64,000 nucleotides of DNA from Bacteroidales bacterium (GTDB lineage Bacteria; Bacteroidota; Bacteroidia; Bacteroidales; F082): NCBI GenBank assembly GCA_017651645.1, contig JAGCCO010000002.1:40880-104879 (forward strand), given 5' to 3'. A program made the position numbers and the translations under genes. Under the pieces are notes generated by a model. That model was given only the letters and a program-made list of their open reading frames with translations, had not been told where the DNA came from and did no database searches. How positions within the stretch are numbered: position 1 is the first letter of the stretch; each line of letters begins with the position of its first letter. Below are positions 52,160 through 60,889 of this stretch, in pieces.

Positions 52160-52813
52160 TTACAACTTACTTATAATACTTCTAACCTTATCAGAAATAT
52201 ATTTCGCTGAATTGGTGGTATTTTCAAGCACCTGAACCAAGTCCTTGCGTTTGATGATTTCCGTAAGGCTGTAGTTTTGGCTAAACAATTTATGGATGTA
52301 ACTGCCGTATAGTTCGTCGTTGTCGTGCTCTATGGTCTTGATTTCTTGACACAAACGATTGATTTCCTTGCTTTTGCCATTGTCGTTAATGAATTCAAGG
52401 TCTCGGCAGATGCTGCATAGGCTTTCGGCGGCAAACATAATGTTTTCCGTCATGGTAGTGAGGTCTTCATCATCATCGGTGAAACGGCGGGTGAGGATGA
52501 TGTTGGCCGAGTCGTCGATGCGGTCAAGGAAGTTGTCCATCATCTCGGCAAGCTCATGCACGTCTTCGCGCTCGAAAGGTGTCAACACGGTGTTGAAAAG
52601 CTGGGAATAGAAGGATTGAAGCACTTCGTCACCGCCACGTTCACAAGCCTTGATTTCCTTTTTGAATTCTTCAAGTTGCTGCAAATCAGTGTTTCTAATC
52701 ATCTGATACAGCAGTTTTGAAGCACGTTCGATGTAGTCGGCCTGCTGCATATAAAGCGGGTAGAACTTCTTTTCCTTGGGGACGAAAAATTGGAAGAAAC
52801 TGTTGAGGCTCAT
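52160..52813 (-). CDS. DUF47 (PhoU-like) phosphate transport regulator, second copy
   Basis: The 217-residue, all-helical product belongs to DUF47: FFQFFVPKEKKFYPLYMQQA at the start, a TPFEREDVHELAEMMDNFLD motif and E-x-x-x-D-rich helices that bind metal clusters in PhoU-like proteins. Such proteins regulate adjacent Pit transporters. It follows pit by 5 bases and is the last gene of the operon. A second, diverged DUF47 gene precedes pit. Confidence 0.88.
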   Translation of the reverse strand: MSLNSFFQFFVPKEKKFYPLYMQQADYIERASKLLYQMIRNTDLQQLEEFKKEIKACERGGDEVLQSFYSQLFNTVLTPFEREDVHELAEMMDNFLDRIDDSANIILTRRFTDDDEDLTTMTENIMFAAESLCSICRDLEFINDNGKSKEINRLCQEIKTIEHDNDELYGSYIHKLFSQNYSLTEIIKRKDLVQVLENTTNSAKYISDKVRSIISKL

Positions 52814-52818
52814 AACAA

Positions 52819-53889
52819 TCAGATCGGTAAGAGGTGGAATAACAAGTTAAGCAGGCCGGCGATGACCAGCGGCACAGGGATGGTGAGGATCCACGACAAG
52901 ACGATGCGCTTGGCCGTGACCCATTTCACTGACTTCATGCCATCGGTGAGACCCACGCCAATGACACCGCCTGTGATGGTGTGTGTGGTACTGACAGGGA
53001 TACCCATGAAAGAGGTGGCAATCAAAGTGGTGGCACCGGCAAACTCAGCTGAAAAGCCGCGTATAGGTGTGATTTTGGCCAAACCGCCGCCCATGGTCTT
53101 GATGACGTTTTTGCCGCCAATGAGGATGCCCAATGACATGATGATATAGCACACAACAGCAAGAATATCAGGGATATGGAAGCCTTGGCTGCTGTCGTAG
53201 AAGTTACTGATGAAAGCTCTCATCTCGGGGGTGACACCTTGCGTGGTGAACACGCTGGCCATCAATACGGCGATGATACCCATGGTCTTGGGTGCATCGT
53301 TGGAGCCATGGCCGATACAAAAAGCTGCTGTTGAGAAATGCTGTAAAACTTTGAAGGTCTTATCCACCTTTTTTCTCGCCGTGTTCTTGAATATTCTTAG
53401 GAAAAGACATTCAAGGAAGAAGCCCAAAAACAATCCAATCAGCGGTGACAAAACGATGAAGGCCAAGGTGATGATGATAGGTGTCATGTGTAGGACCGCG
53501 CTGCCGTTGACAAACCAAGCTGCCCCGATGATGCCTCCGATGAGGGCATGGGAAGTGGAGATGGGCATACCGCTTTTCGTGCAGACCGCTACCCAAATGG
53601 CGGCGCCGATAAGGGCAGACAAGATGAGATAGGGGTCGATGACGTTTTGGTCAGCAAAGTTGGCCATGGTGTTACCCACGGCGAACTGTTGGTTAAGCAC
53701 CAACCGAATGATAATGAATGCGGTAAACTCCCAAAACGAAGCCCAAAGGATGGCTTGCATAGGGGTCATCACCTTGGTTGCGATGATGGTCGAGATGGAG
53801 TTGGCCGCGTCGTTCATGCCGTTCAAGAAAGTGAAGATGAAGGCAAGGACGATGGAGAGGATGATGGCTATGGTCAGGAGGTTCATCAC
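52819..53889 (-). CDS. pit: Inorganic phosphate transporter, PiT family
   Basis: The 356-residue product has about ten membrane helices and the two PiT signatures: FLNGMNDAANSISTIIATKV near the N-terminus and GHGSNDAPKTMG in the second half, plus ISTSHALIGG and VSTTHTITGG. It imports phosphate driven by protons or sodium. Its start overlaps the stop of the upstream DUF47 gene by four bases, so translation is probably coupled. Confidence 0.93.
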   Translation of the reverse strand: MMNLLTIAIILSIVLAFIFTFLNGMNDAANSISTIIATKVMTPMQAILWASFWEFTAFIIIRLVLNQQFAVGNTMANFADQNVIDPYLILSALIGAAIWVAVCTKSGMPISTSHALIGGIIGAAWFVNGSAVLHMTPIIITLAFIVLSPLIGLFLGFFLECLFLRIFKNTARKKVDKTFKVLQHFSTAAFCIGHGSNDAPKTMGIIAVLMASVFTTQGVTPEMRAFISNFYDSSQGFHIPDILAVVCYIIMSLGILIGGKNVIKTMGGGLAKITPIRGFSAEFAGATTLIATSFMGIPVSTTHTITGGVIGVGLTDGMKSVKWVTAKRIVLSWILTIPVPLVIAGLLNLLFHLLPI

Positions 53890-54536
53890 GATTCTTTTAT
53901 GATAAGACTTTTCACGGTGCCAGTCACTTCCTTGGCGCGGTCGGTGGTGTCTTCCACCACCTGGGCGATCTCCTTGTATTTCAGCAACTCAATCTCGTCC
54001 TTCTCGTTGTCGAAGAGGTAGGAGATATAGTCGCCGTAGATGTCATCGACAGCATGTTCGATAAGGGTGACCTTTTCGCACAACTCGCTGATTCGCTGGT
54101 GGTTCTTCCCAAGGTCGTCGAGCAGGCCGAAGATTTCAATCATGATGGAGGCATCCTGGTGGATGTTTTCGATGATTTCCTTAATCTGCTTGTCGATTTT
54201 CTTGGGGTTGTACATCAGGATGGTCTTGGCCGAATGGTTGATGAAGTCGAGGAACTTGTCCAAGTCCATGGCTAAGGCGTTCATATCCTCGCGGTCGAAG
54301 GGCGTGACAAAGGCGTCGTTCAGCTCGATGTAGAACTCGCGCAGCAGCTCGTCGCCGGTGGTTTCCTGTTTCTTGATCATTCGGGTGAGCAGGCGGCGCT
54401 CGTCGGGGTCGTCGGATTTGACGAGCTCTTTAAGGTATTTGGCGGCAATCTGCGCCGTCTCCGCCTGTTTGGCATAGGTGGGGAAGAAGTGTTTCTCGCG
54501 GTTGCTTCCTCCAGTGAAAATGTTGTTCAGTGCCAT
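53886..54536 (-). CDS. DUF47 (PhoU-like) phosphate transport regulator, first copy
   Basis: The 216-residue product shares the DUF47 pattern of the second copy (HFFPTYAKQAETAQIAAKYL, then TPFDREDMNALAMDLDKFLD) but is clearly diverged. It is the first gene of the operon, with a -7 element 69 bases upstream, and overlaps pit by four bases. Two regulators flanking one transporter may form a hetero-complex or respond to different signals; this is inference. Confidence 0.88.
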   Translation of the reverse strand: MALNNIFTGGSNREKHFFPTYAKQAETAQIAAKYLKELVKSDDPDERRLLTRMIKKQETTGDELLREFYIELNDAFVTPFDREDMNALAMDLDKFLDFINHSAKTILMYNPKKIDKQIKEIIENIHQDASIMIEIFGLLDDLGKNHQRISELCEKVTLIEHAVDDIYGDYISYLFDNEKDEIELLKYKEIAQVVEDTTDRAKEVTGTVKSLIIKES

Positions 54537-54604
54537 TGTGAAATGGGTTAGAAATCGTTAGATTGGCTACGCCGAATTATAAAAAGGTGTAGTTAATTTT
54601 GGGG

Positions 54605-54612
54605 CAAAGATA
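54605..54612 (-). promoter_or_regulatory. -7 element for the DUF47-Pit-DUF47 operon
   Basis: TATCTTTG on the minus strand. It leaves a leader of about 60 bases. Confidence 0.6.
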
Positions 54613-54656
54613 AAGAATAATTGTAATGGAATGAAATTAAATGATAAAAACTACGA

Positions 54657-54701
54657 TTCCGATGCAAAAGTTGACACATTTTGTCTGCTTTTGCGTCGGA
54701 A
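54657..54701 (-). terminator. Hairpin after the EamA-family gene
   Basis: TTCCGATGCAAAAG pairs with CTTTTGCGTCGGAA with one wobble. It separates the EamA gene from the phosphate operon promoter. Confidence 0.65.
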
Positions 54702-54718
54702 CTGTCATTTCCTTTGCG

Positions 54719-55663
54719 TTATACCAAGAAAAACAAAGCCACGCCAACCATCGTAATCAAAGTGCCAATCACTTCTTTCACGGAAATCTTTTGTTTGTGG
54801 ATGATGGCATACGGCACGATGATAAGCACAGGGGTGAGCGCCATCAGGGTGGAGGCGATGCCAGCCTTGGCGTATTGCACTGCCATGAGTGAGAGCGACA
54901 CGCCGAGGAAAGGTCCGAAGAAGGTGGTCAAGGTGGCGAAGGTCATGCCTTTTCTGTCGTGGATGGCCTTGCCGACCTGTGGCAGCGAATTCGCCATGGC
55001 CAGGATGAGGAAGAAACCAACAAAGCCAGCCACCGCACGGATATAAGTGCCTGCGAAAGGCATCATCTTGGCGATGGATGGTGGCGCCTCTGCTGGGATG
55101 GACAGTGCATAATGCTCCAAACCTATCTTGCTGAGTACCAACCCAACGCCTTGTCCAACACCTGCTCCGATGCCGAACAGAACACCTTTCAAAGGCAGTT
55201 TTAGGGTGAGCTTGTGGCTCTCACCGCCACGGGCAAGGATGGAAATGGCGATACCCGTCAACGTGACAAGCATGGCGAACCAGGAACGCCACGACATCGA
55301 CTCGCCCAACATCAGCCAGCCGGCGATGCCCGCCATAGGTGGAGCCAAGGTCATGAAGAGTTGACCGTAACGCGAACCGAAGACAATGTAGGAGTTGAAG
55401 AGGCACCAGTCGCCAAAGACATAGCCCACCAAGCCCGACAGGGCGAGCCAAAACCAAGCCTTACCGCTGGCATACATGGGGTAGGGCGCTCCCGTCACAA
55501 TCCATAGCATGACAGAGAGGAAAGCCCATGACAACACCATCCGGATGAGGTTGAGCGGCAGCGAGCCCAATCGTTTGCTGGCGACCTCGGCAAACAAGGC
55601 CGTGGCCGTCCATGAGAAAGCTACGATGAGGGCAATGATTTCGCCAAAGTAAGAGGTGGTCAT
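54719..55663 (-). CDS. EamA/DMT-superfamily transporter
   Basis: The 314-residue product has ten hydrophobic helices arranged as two EamA halves, with GLVGYVFGDWCLFNSYIVFG in the first and SLMAVQYAKAGIASTLMAL in the second. DMT transporters export amino acids, nucleobases or other metabolites; the substrate cannot be read from sequence. A -7 element at 55687-55694 (minus strand) lies 24 bases upstream, and a hairpin follows the stop, so it is monocistronic. Confidence 0.85.
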   Translation of the reverse strand: MTTSYFGEIIALIVAFSWTATALFAEVASKRLGSLPLNLIRMVLSWAFLSVMLWIVTGAPYPMYASGKAWFWLALSGLVGYVFGDWCLFNSYIVFGSRYGQLFMTLAPPMAGIAGWLMLGESMSWRSWFAMLVTLTGIAISILARGGESHKLTLKLPLKGVLFGIGAGVGQGVGLVLSKIGLEHYALSIPAEAPPSIAKMMPFAGTYIRAVAGFVGFFLILAMANSLPQVGKAIHDRKGMTFATLTTFFGPFLGVSLSLMAVQYAKAGIASTLMALTPVLIIVPYAIIHKQKISVKEVIGTLITMVGVALFFLV

Positions 55664-55686
55664 GACCAGGGTCGATAATTGGAGCG

Positions 55687-55694
55687 CAAAAGTA
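55687..55694 (-). promoter_or_regulatory. -7 element for the EamA-family gene
   Basis: TACTTTTG on the minus strand, 24 bases before the start codon. Confidence 0.55.
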
Positions 55695-55745
55695 GGAATT
55701 TACCGAAATAGAAATAGGAAATTATCCTAATTGTCCGAAACGGTG

Positions 55746-56777
55746 CTATTTCGCCGCCACCCCACAGAGGTGGAACAACACCCGTGCTCCGACATTGCCA
55801 TCCCAGTCGCCACCATCGGGCGAGGGCGAGACTTCGCAGAGGTCGAAGCCGATGATGTCCTTGCCGGCCTCGCGGATGCGGTTGAGGAGGTACATCAGCT
55901 CCTCGTATTCCAAGCCGCCTGGCACCGGAGTGCCTGTGTTGGGACAGAGCTTCGGGTCGAGGGCGTCGATGTCGATGGAGAGGTAGACCTTTTCGGGCAA
56001 GGCGGCAATCATCTCGTTCACGATGTCTTTCCACTTGGCTCCTTCAAACATCCTACGGCGACAGTCGCGGTCGAAGAACACCTTAATTCTATTAGGTTGG
56101 CTCTCGGCCAAGGCTTTCTCCTGATGGCAATAGTCGCGGATGCCGACTTGCACGAGCTTCTTCACGTTGCTGAATTTTAGCGTGTTGTAGAAGATGGAAG
56201 CGTGTGAGTATTTGAACCCTTCGAAAGCCTCGCGCAGGTCGCAATGGGCGTCAGCATGAAGGATGCCGTATTCCACACCTTGTGCGTTGAGGTATTGGTG
56301 GTAGGCGAGGGGACAGCTGTGGTCGCCGCCCAAGAGGCCGACCACCTTGCCTTGAGCCTTCCAGTAGGCGATGCGATCGCGCAGCCAGGCGTTCTTCTGT
56401 TCCGTGGCGTCTTCAATCATTTCATACATCATTTCATAGGTCTTCGGGTCATCGTCGACAGTGCCTTCGTACAACGCGTTGATGATGTCCTCGCTGATGG
56501 GTGCCATCTTGTCGTGCAGTTCCCTCAGTTCCTCGGGGAATTCATCCATCCAGATGCCTTTCTGCCACAGGTCGGGGTAGTCGTGGTGACAGAGGTCGAC
56601 CTGCAAAGAGGCCTCCATGATGGTGGCGGGACCATCGACGGTTCCACGATTGTAGCTCGTGGTGAGCTCCCATTCGACGGGTATGATGATGACTTGTGCC
56701 TCTTCGGCGTTACAGGGCAGGCCGTAGATGCCGGAATCGGCGACGGCGGCTGCGTTGGGGTCAAAGATGTTTTCCAT
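55746..56777 (-). CDS. Agmatinase/arginase-family ureohydrolase
   Basis: The 343-residue product has all the manganese-binding motifs of the ureohydrolase family: LLGGDHSCPLAYH, HADAHCDLRE and YLSIDIDALDP, with a NTGTPVPGGLEYEELM block. It probably releases urea from agmatine or a related guanidino compound. The N-terminal ~70 residues (NRGTVDGPATIMEAS) fit agmatinases more than arginases. The start at 56777 (MENIFDPN) is chosen because the -7 element at 56797-56804 lies in the extended frame. It is divergent from the hydrolase gene at 56852. Confidence 0.88.
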   Translation of the reverse strand: MENIFDPNAAAVADSGIYGLPCNAEEAQVIIIPVEWELTTSYNRGTVDGPATIMEASLQVDLCHHDYPDLWQKGIWMDEFPEELRELHDKMAPISEDIINALYEGTVDDDPKTYEMMYEMIEDATEQKNAWLRDRIAYWKAQGKVVGLLGGDHSCPLAYHQYLNAQGVEYGILHADAHCDLREAFEGFKYSHASIFYNTLKFSNVKKLVQVGIRDYCHQEKALAESQPNRIKVFFDRDCRRRMFEGAKWKDIVNEMIAALPEKVYLSIDIDALDPKLCPNTGTPVPGGLEYEELMYLLNRIREAGKDIIGFDLCEVSPSPDGGDWDGNVGARVLFHLCGVAAK

Positions 56778-56796
56778 TGTTGATAAATTTGGTGTA

Positions 56797-56804
56797 CAAA
56801 AATA
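56797..56804 (-). promoter_or_regulatory. -7 element for the ureohydrolase gene
   Basis: TATTTTTG on the minus strand, 19 bases before the start codon. Confidence 0.6.
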
Positions 56805-56825
56805 GACAAAAATCGAATTAATCCT

Positions 56826-56833
56826 TACTTTTG
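56826..56833 (+). promoter_or_regulatory. -7 element for the MBL-fold hydrolase gene
   Basis: TACTTTTG, 18 bases before the start codon at 56852. Confidence 0.55.
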
Positions 56834-56851
56834 CGCCCAAATTTGACTCGA

Positions 56852-57673
56852 ATGGACCTTTTCTCCTGTCTTTCGCCCTTTGTGTTTTGCAGCTTTGCCT
56901 CGGGCAGCAGCGGCAATTGCTATTATGTGGGCAAGCAGGACGAAGGCTTACTCGTGGATGTGGGTGTCAGCGCCAAGCAAATCATGAAGGCTTTGCTGAA
57001 AAACGACATCCCCCTGAGCCATATCAAGGCGATCTTGATTACCCACGACCACATCGATCATGTGTTGGGTCTTGAGTCGTTCACTAAAGACTGCCACGTT
57101 CCGATTTTTGCCCATCCTGATTGCCTGCAGGGGATCCGTGAGGGCAAGGCTACAAAAATGGTTGACGCCCAGTTGCTCAAAGAGATTGAACCTATGCAAC
57201 CCTTCGAGATTTGTGGAGTCACCATCGAAGCCTTCCCCGTATTGCACGACGGACGAGGTGCGGTGGGCTATCATTTTAATTATGAAGGACATACCTTGAC
57301 CATTGCTACCGACATTGGGATGCTCGACAATGTGGTGAAGGAACAGATCAAAAGGGCAGAGAATATCGTCATTGAGTCGAACTACGACAAAGAAATGCTG
57401 GAAAACGGTTCCTATCCATATATCCTGAAACAACGCATTTCCGGGCCTTTCGGGCATCTGAGCAATGCCGAAGCGTCACGTTTCATTGCCGAAATCTATC
57501 ATTCGGGCATGAAGAACATCATGCTTTGCCACCTTAGCGAGAACAACAACACCCCTGAACGCGCCATGCAGTGCCTGTATCAACAGTTCCGAATGAAACA
57601 CGTCCATCCCGATGTGAACACTACCATTTTCCCTTTGCCGCGCCGCAAAGACACGGGTTTTGTCTACCTTTGA
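56852..57673 (+). CDS. Metallo-beta-lactamase-fold hydrolase (YycJ/WalJ-like)
   Basis: The 273-residue product has SFASGSSGNCYYVG at the start, the metal motif ITHDHIDHVLG (THxHxDH), a later GHLSNAEASRF segment and MLCHLSENNN, which are characteristic of the YycJ branch of MBL-fold proteins. That branch is thought to act on nucleic acids; the substrate is not established here. The ATG at 56852 is preferred because the -7 element overlaps the upstream frame. Repeated TTCCACA sites begin right after the stop codon. Confidence 0.85.
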   Translation: MDLFSCLSPFVFCSFASGSSGNCYYVGKQDEGLLVDVGVSAKQIMKALLKNDIPLSHIKAILITHDHIDHVLGLESFTKDCHVPIFAHPDCLQGIREGKATKMVDAQLLKEIEPMQPFEICGVTIEAFPVLHDGRGAVGYHFNYEGHTLTIATDIGMLDNVVKEQIKRAENIVIESNYDKEMLENGSYPYILKQRISGPFGHLSNAEASRFIAEIYHSGMKNIMLCHLSENNNTPERAMQCLYQQFRMKHVHPDVNTTIFPLPRRKDTGFVYL

Positions 57674-57748
57674 TTCCACATTTTTCCACATAATCGTTCT
57701 TTTCTCCCACGATTCCACAGTATTCCACAATTTTTGGCAGTTGTGGAA
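57674..57748. repeat. Helically phased TTCCACA repeats
   Basis: TTCCACA occurs at 57674, 57684, 57713 and 57723, and inverted (TGTGGAA) at 57742. Within each pair the spacing is exactly 10 bases, and the pairs are 39 bases apart. A further TGTGGAA lies at 58822-58828 before the response regulator promoter. The regular helical phasing suggests binding sites for a protein. Confidence 0.65.
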
Positions 57749-57846
57749 TTGATTATAATATACTGATAATCAATGAAATTTGACGTAATATTAAAATAGG
57801 TATGAAATGTGCTGTGAGATGGAGCAAATTTCAACCATTTCAACCT

Positions 57847-58734
57847 ATGAAGACCAGATTGTCATTTGTTGTGATGTTTTTTGTGGCTTTTTTCGCCACT
57901 TCATGTAATGTGGAACGCTCTGAGAAGTACCAAACACTTTTGGCGGAGCGCGATTCTCTGTACACCGAGGCCGTGGCTGCCAAAGGTGGTTTCGACAATG
58001 CGCTGAACACCATCAATGAGATTGAGAACGCTCTCGAAGCGGTGCGTGCCCAAGAGAACATCATCATGATGGAGAATCAGGAAGGCAACACCAACAAGGC
58101 TGTTTCCGAGATCAATGCTATCCAACAGACTTTGCAGGAAAACCGCACCAAGATCGCCAATTTGGAAAAACAGCTGGTTGAACAAGGTTCAAAGTCCAAG
58201 GCGCTGAACCAGACGGTCAGCCGCCTCAAGAAGCAACTGGAAGAGAAAGAGGCTTTTATCGTCTCCCTGAGAGATGAACTGCAACAAAGCCGCGAGCAAA
58301 TCGCCAGCTTGAATGAACAAGTCTCCGACCTCAACGAGAACATCAACGATTTGAGCTCAAGCCTTGACGTGATGAGTGTGCAGAACGCGGCCCAGCAGGC
58401 CACCATCGAGAATCAGGATGCCATGCTGAACACGGTTTGGGTGTGTATCGCCACACAACAGGTGTTGGTGGAGAAGGGCATCCTCAGTAAAGGCGGACTG
58501 TTCCAGGCGAGCGCCATTTCCACACAAGGCTTTGACCAAACGCAGTTCGTTCAGGGCAACAAACGTGAGATGGAAGTGATTCCATTGAACACCAAAAAGT
58601 ACAAAATCATGACCAACCATCCTGAAAGCAGCTATGAGATTGAAGATACGGAGGAAGGTAATAAAGTGCTGAGAATCACCGATAAGAATGCTTTCTGGAG
58701 TATGTCGAATTATTTGGTAGTATCCATCAAATAA
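57847..58734 (+). CDS. Coiled-coil outer-membrane lipoprotein of unknown function
   Basis: The 295-residue product has a lipoprotein signal with lipobox FATSC (Cys near 19), a long coiled coil (about 25-200, for example NRTKIANLEKQLVEQGSKSK) and a small C-terminal domain (NTVWVCIATQQVLVEKGIL, then ITDKNAFWSMSNYLVVSIK). It probably is anchored to the outer membrane and spans part of the periplasm. The start at 57847 fits the signal peptide. It lies between phased TTCCACA repeats and a terminator, upstream of a two-component regulator. Confidence 0.7.
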   Translation: MKTRLSFVVMFFVAFFATSCNVERSEKYQTLLAERDSLYTEAVAAKGGFDNALNTINEIENALEAVRAQENIIMMENQEGNTNKAVSEINAIQQTLQENRTKIANLEKQLVEQGSKSKALNQTVSRLKKQLEEKEAFIVSLRDELQQSREQIASLNEQVSDLNENINDLSSSLDVMSVQNAAQQATIENQDAMLNTVWVCIATQQVLVEKGILSKGGLFQASAISTQGFDQTQFVQGNKREMEVIPLNTKKYKIMTNHPESSYEIEDTEEGNKVLRITDKNAFWSMSNYLVVSIK

Positions 58735-58778
58735 AATCCGTTTTTACGGAATCTGCTCGTTTTCAATTTTTTTAAATT

Positions 58779-58810
58779 GCCTCACATTTCCCCAATGTGA
58801 GGCTTTTTTT
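58779..58810 (+). terminator. Terminator after the coiled-coil lipoprotein
   Basis: GCCTCACAT pairs perfectly with ATGTGAGGC around a 7-base loop, followed by seven T. Confidence 0.9.
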
Positions 58811-58843
58811 GTGTGTAATTGTGTGGAATCAACAGAAAAATGC

Positions 58844-58851
58844 TATTTTTG
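58844..58851 (+). promoter_or_regulatory. -7 element for the response regulator gene
   Basis: TATTTTTG ends four bases before the start codon at 58856, so the transcript would start at or next to the ATG (leaderless). Confidence 0.6.
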
Positions 58852-58855
58852 CACC

Positions 58856-60193
58856 ATGAAAGGCAAAATTCTCGTAGTTGAAGACGATGCCTCTTTTGGC
58901 ATGATGATCCAGACTTGGCTGAGGAAGAACGGCTATGAAGCGGTTCTTGCGACGCGGTATGAACAGGCGAAGATTGAGATCTCGTCGGGAGGCTTTTGCC
59001 TAATCCTTACTGATTTGCGTCTGCCCGATGGCGACGGCATCCTGCTGATGACCTGGGTGCGCGAGAAGATGAAAAGCAAGGTGCCGATCATCGTGATGAC
59101 GGGTTATGCCGAGGTGCAGACCGCCGTCTCAGCCATGAAACTCGGTGCCTTCGACTATCTCAAGAAGCCCATCAACCCGAGTGTGCTTGAGGAAAAAATC
59201 TCCGCTGCTTTGGCCTCTTCTGGCGAGGAGGTTGAGGAGGCGTTCATACCCAACAACAAACAGTGGGTCAAGGGAGATAGCCCATCTATGCAGCGGCTCT
59301 ACAAACATGTGGAATTGGTGGCGCCGACCAAGTTCTCCGTCCTCATTCTCGGTGAGAGTGGCACGGGCAAGGAATATATCGCCCGCATGATCCACAACCT
59401 CAGTCCCTACAAAGAAGGTCCTTTTGTCCCGGTGGACTGTGGAAGCCTTTCCAAGGAGTTGGCGCCAAGTGAGTTGTTCGGCCATCTGAAGGGCTCGTTC
59501 ACCTCGGCCATCGCCGACAAGAAAGGCGTTTTCGAGCAAGCCAAAGGTGGCACGGTTTTCCTTGATGAGGTAGGTAACCTGCCTTACGAGGTGCAGATGC
59601 AACTGCTGCGTGCCTTGCAGGAACAAAAGGTGAGACCGGTTGGCTCGGCCACCGACATCCATGTGGACGTGCGCATCTTGGCTGCCACCAACGAGAATCT
59701 GGAACAAGCCATCGAACAAGGCCGTTTCCGTCAGGATCTGTTCCACAGAATCAATGAGTTCGCCATCGAGGTGCCGCCGTTGCGCGACCGTTTGGAGGAC
59801 TTCGAAGAGCTGACGGCGTTCTTCATCCGTCAGGCCAACGAGGAGTTGGGTAAGAACGTGAAAGGCATTTCGCCCGACGCCTTGCAGCGCATGAAGGAAC
59901 AACGCTGGAACGGCAACCTGCGCGAGTTGCGCAATGTGGTGCGTCGCTGCGTGCTGTTTGCCGAGAGCGAGAACATCGAATTGGATGACCTGCCGGTGTT
60001 CAGTGCGCCCAACAAAAAGACGGTCATTGCCACCGATGAAGACGACTGGGCCTTGCGTCCCGAGCACGAGAAGGAACAGATTGAAGCAGCCTTGCAGAAG
60101 GCGAGGGGCAACAAGACCGTGGCGGCCAAGCTGCTGCAGATCGACCGCAAGACCTTGTACAATAAGATGCACCTCTACGGAATAGAACTGTAG
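58856..60193 (+). CDS. NtrC-family sigma-54-dependent response regulator
   Basis: The 445-residue product has a receiver domain (phosphoacceptor D53 in LILTDLRLPDGDG), an AAA+ domain with Walker A GESGTGKE (166-173) and GGTVFLDEVGNL, and a Fis-type helix-turn-helix (KTVAAKLLQIDRKTLYNKM). The sigma-54 contact loop, normally GAFTGA, reads GSFTSA (213-218). It probably activates sigma-54 promoters once phosphorylated by the hybrid kinase encoded two genes away. The ATG at 58856 is preferred because the promoter overlaps the upstream frame. Confidence 0.92.
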   Translation: MKGKILVVEDDASFGMMIQTWLRKNGYEAVLATRYEQAKIEISSGGFCLILTDLRLPDGDGILLMTWVREKMKSKVPIIVMTGYAEVQTAVSAMKLGAFDYLKKPINPSVLEEKISAALASSGEEVEEAFIPNNKQWVKGDSPSMQRLYKHVELVAPTKFSVLILGESGTGKEYIARMIHNLSPYKEGPFVPVDCGSLSKELAPSELFGHLKGSFTSAIADKKGVFEQAKGGTVFLDEVGNLPYEVQMQLLRALQEQKVRPVGSATDIHVDVRILAATNENLEQAIEQGRFRQDLFHRINEFAIEVPPLRDRLEDFEELTAFFIRQANEELGKNVKGISPDALQRMKEQRWNGNLRELRNVVRRCVLFAESENIELDDLPVFSAPNKKTVIATDEDDWALRPEHEKEQIEAALQKARGNKTVAAKLLQIDRKTLYNKMHLYGIEL

Positions 60194-60235
60194 ATAGGTG
60201 TGTAACCTTGATAAATCCGTTTAATAATCCATACT

Positions 60236-60883
60236 ATGAAACTTAAACTTGTTGTTTTTGTTGGCGCAATTACCGTTTTGACGAATGTTAATGTCATGGG
60301 TCAACACCCGTACGGTGATGTGGAACAGACCGAATGGGATATCATCGTGGAAAGCGAATCTGCGTCGCCTTCAATAGTCGATTTCGTCACCTCGTATCTC
60401 CACGAAACAGAAGATGAGTTGCATGGGATGTTGAGCCATGCGTGGCAACGTTATCTGAAACATGAACCTGCCGAAAAAGGAGCCACGATGTTTGTGGATG
60501 CGAAGAATGGCTATATCAGTTATACGGTGGATGATGATTTGGCTTATCCCGATGATCATAGCGGACAGATGCTGCTTGTGGAGCTGTGCTACTGGAACTG
60601 TGCAGATGGGATTCACAAGTTGTTTGCCGAGAATGTCGTTTCTACTACGAATGGGATACCCACTGCAACCGAGTTCGATGGCCTCCATTTTTATCTGTAT
60701 GACAACAATACAAAGCGGATGAGTGTGATTTATTACATCATCGAGGAATGGGATGGAAACGATATGGTTACTTATTCTTTGCCAAAAAAAGGAAAAGACA
60801 TCGTGGCAACCATTCATACACCTTCAGGGAAAATCCAGAAAACCCTGGTTTGGGACGGCTACCGCTTCCATTATGCCAAGTAA
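60236..60883 (+). CDS. Secreted protein of unknown function between the two-component genes
   Basis: The 215-residue product has a signal-peptide-like start (MKLKLVVFVGAITVLTNVNV) and a mature part that is mostly strand-rich with several Trp/Tyr residues (CYWNCADGIHKLF, FHFYLYDNN-like segments). No family is recognised. It follows the response regulator by 42 bases on the same strand, with no separate promoter seen, and ends 6 bases before the convergent kinase gene. It may be co-expressed with the regulator. Confidence 0.6.
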   Translation: MKLKLVVFVGAITVLTNVNVMGQHPYGDVEQTEWDIIVESESASPSIVDFVTSYLHETEDELHGMLSHAWQRYLKHEPAEKGATMFVDAKNGYISYTVDDDLAYPDDHSGQMLLVELCYWNCADGIHKLFAENVVSTTNGIPTATEFDGLHFYLYDNNTKRMSVIYYIIEEWDGNDMVTYSLPKKGKDIVATIHTPSGKIQKTLVWDGYRFHYAK

Positions 60884-60889
60884 GCCTTA

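Noticed and set aside
57674..57748. Chromosome origin (DnaA-box cluster)
   Set aside because: Only one copy approaches the DnaA-box consensus, there is no AT-rich unwinding region of note, and neither dnaA nor dnaN is nearby. Kept as a regulatory repeat.
57731..57750. Sigma-54 promoter at TTGGCAGTTGTGGAATT
   Set aside because: The GG element lacks the GC at the required spacing.
59129..60172. 347-codon minus-strand ORF opposite the response regulator
   Set aside because: The plus strand carries all receiver, AAA+ and Fis motifs; the antisense frame has no family pattern.
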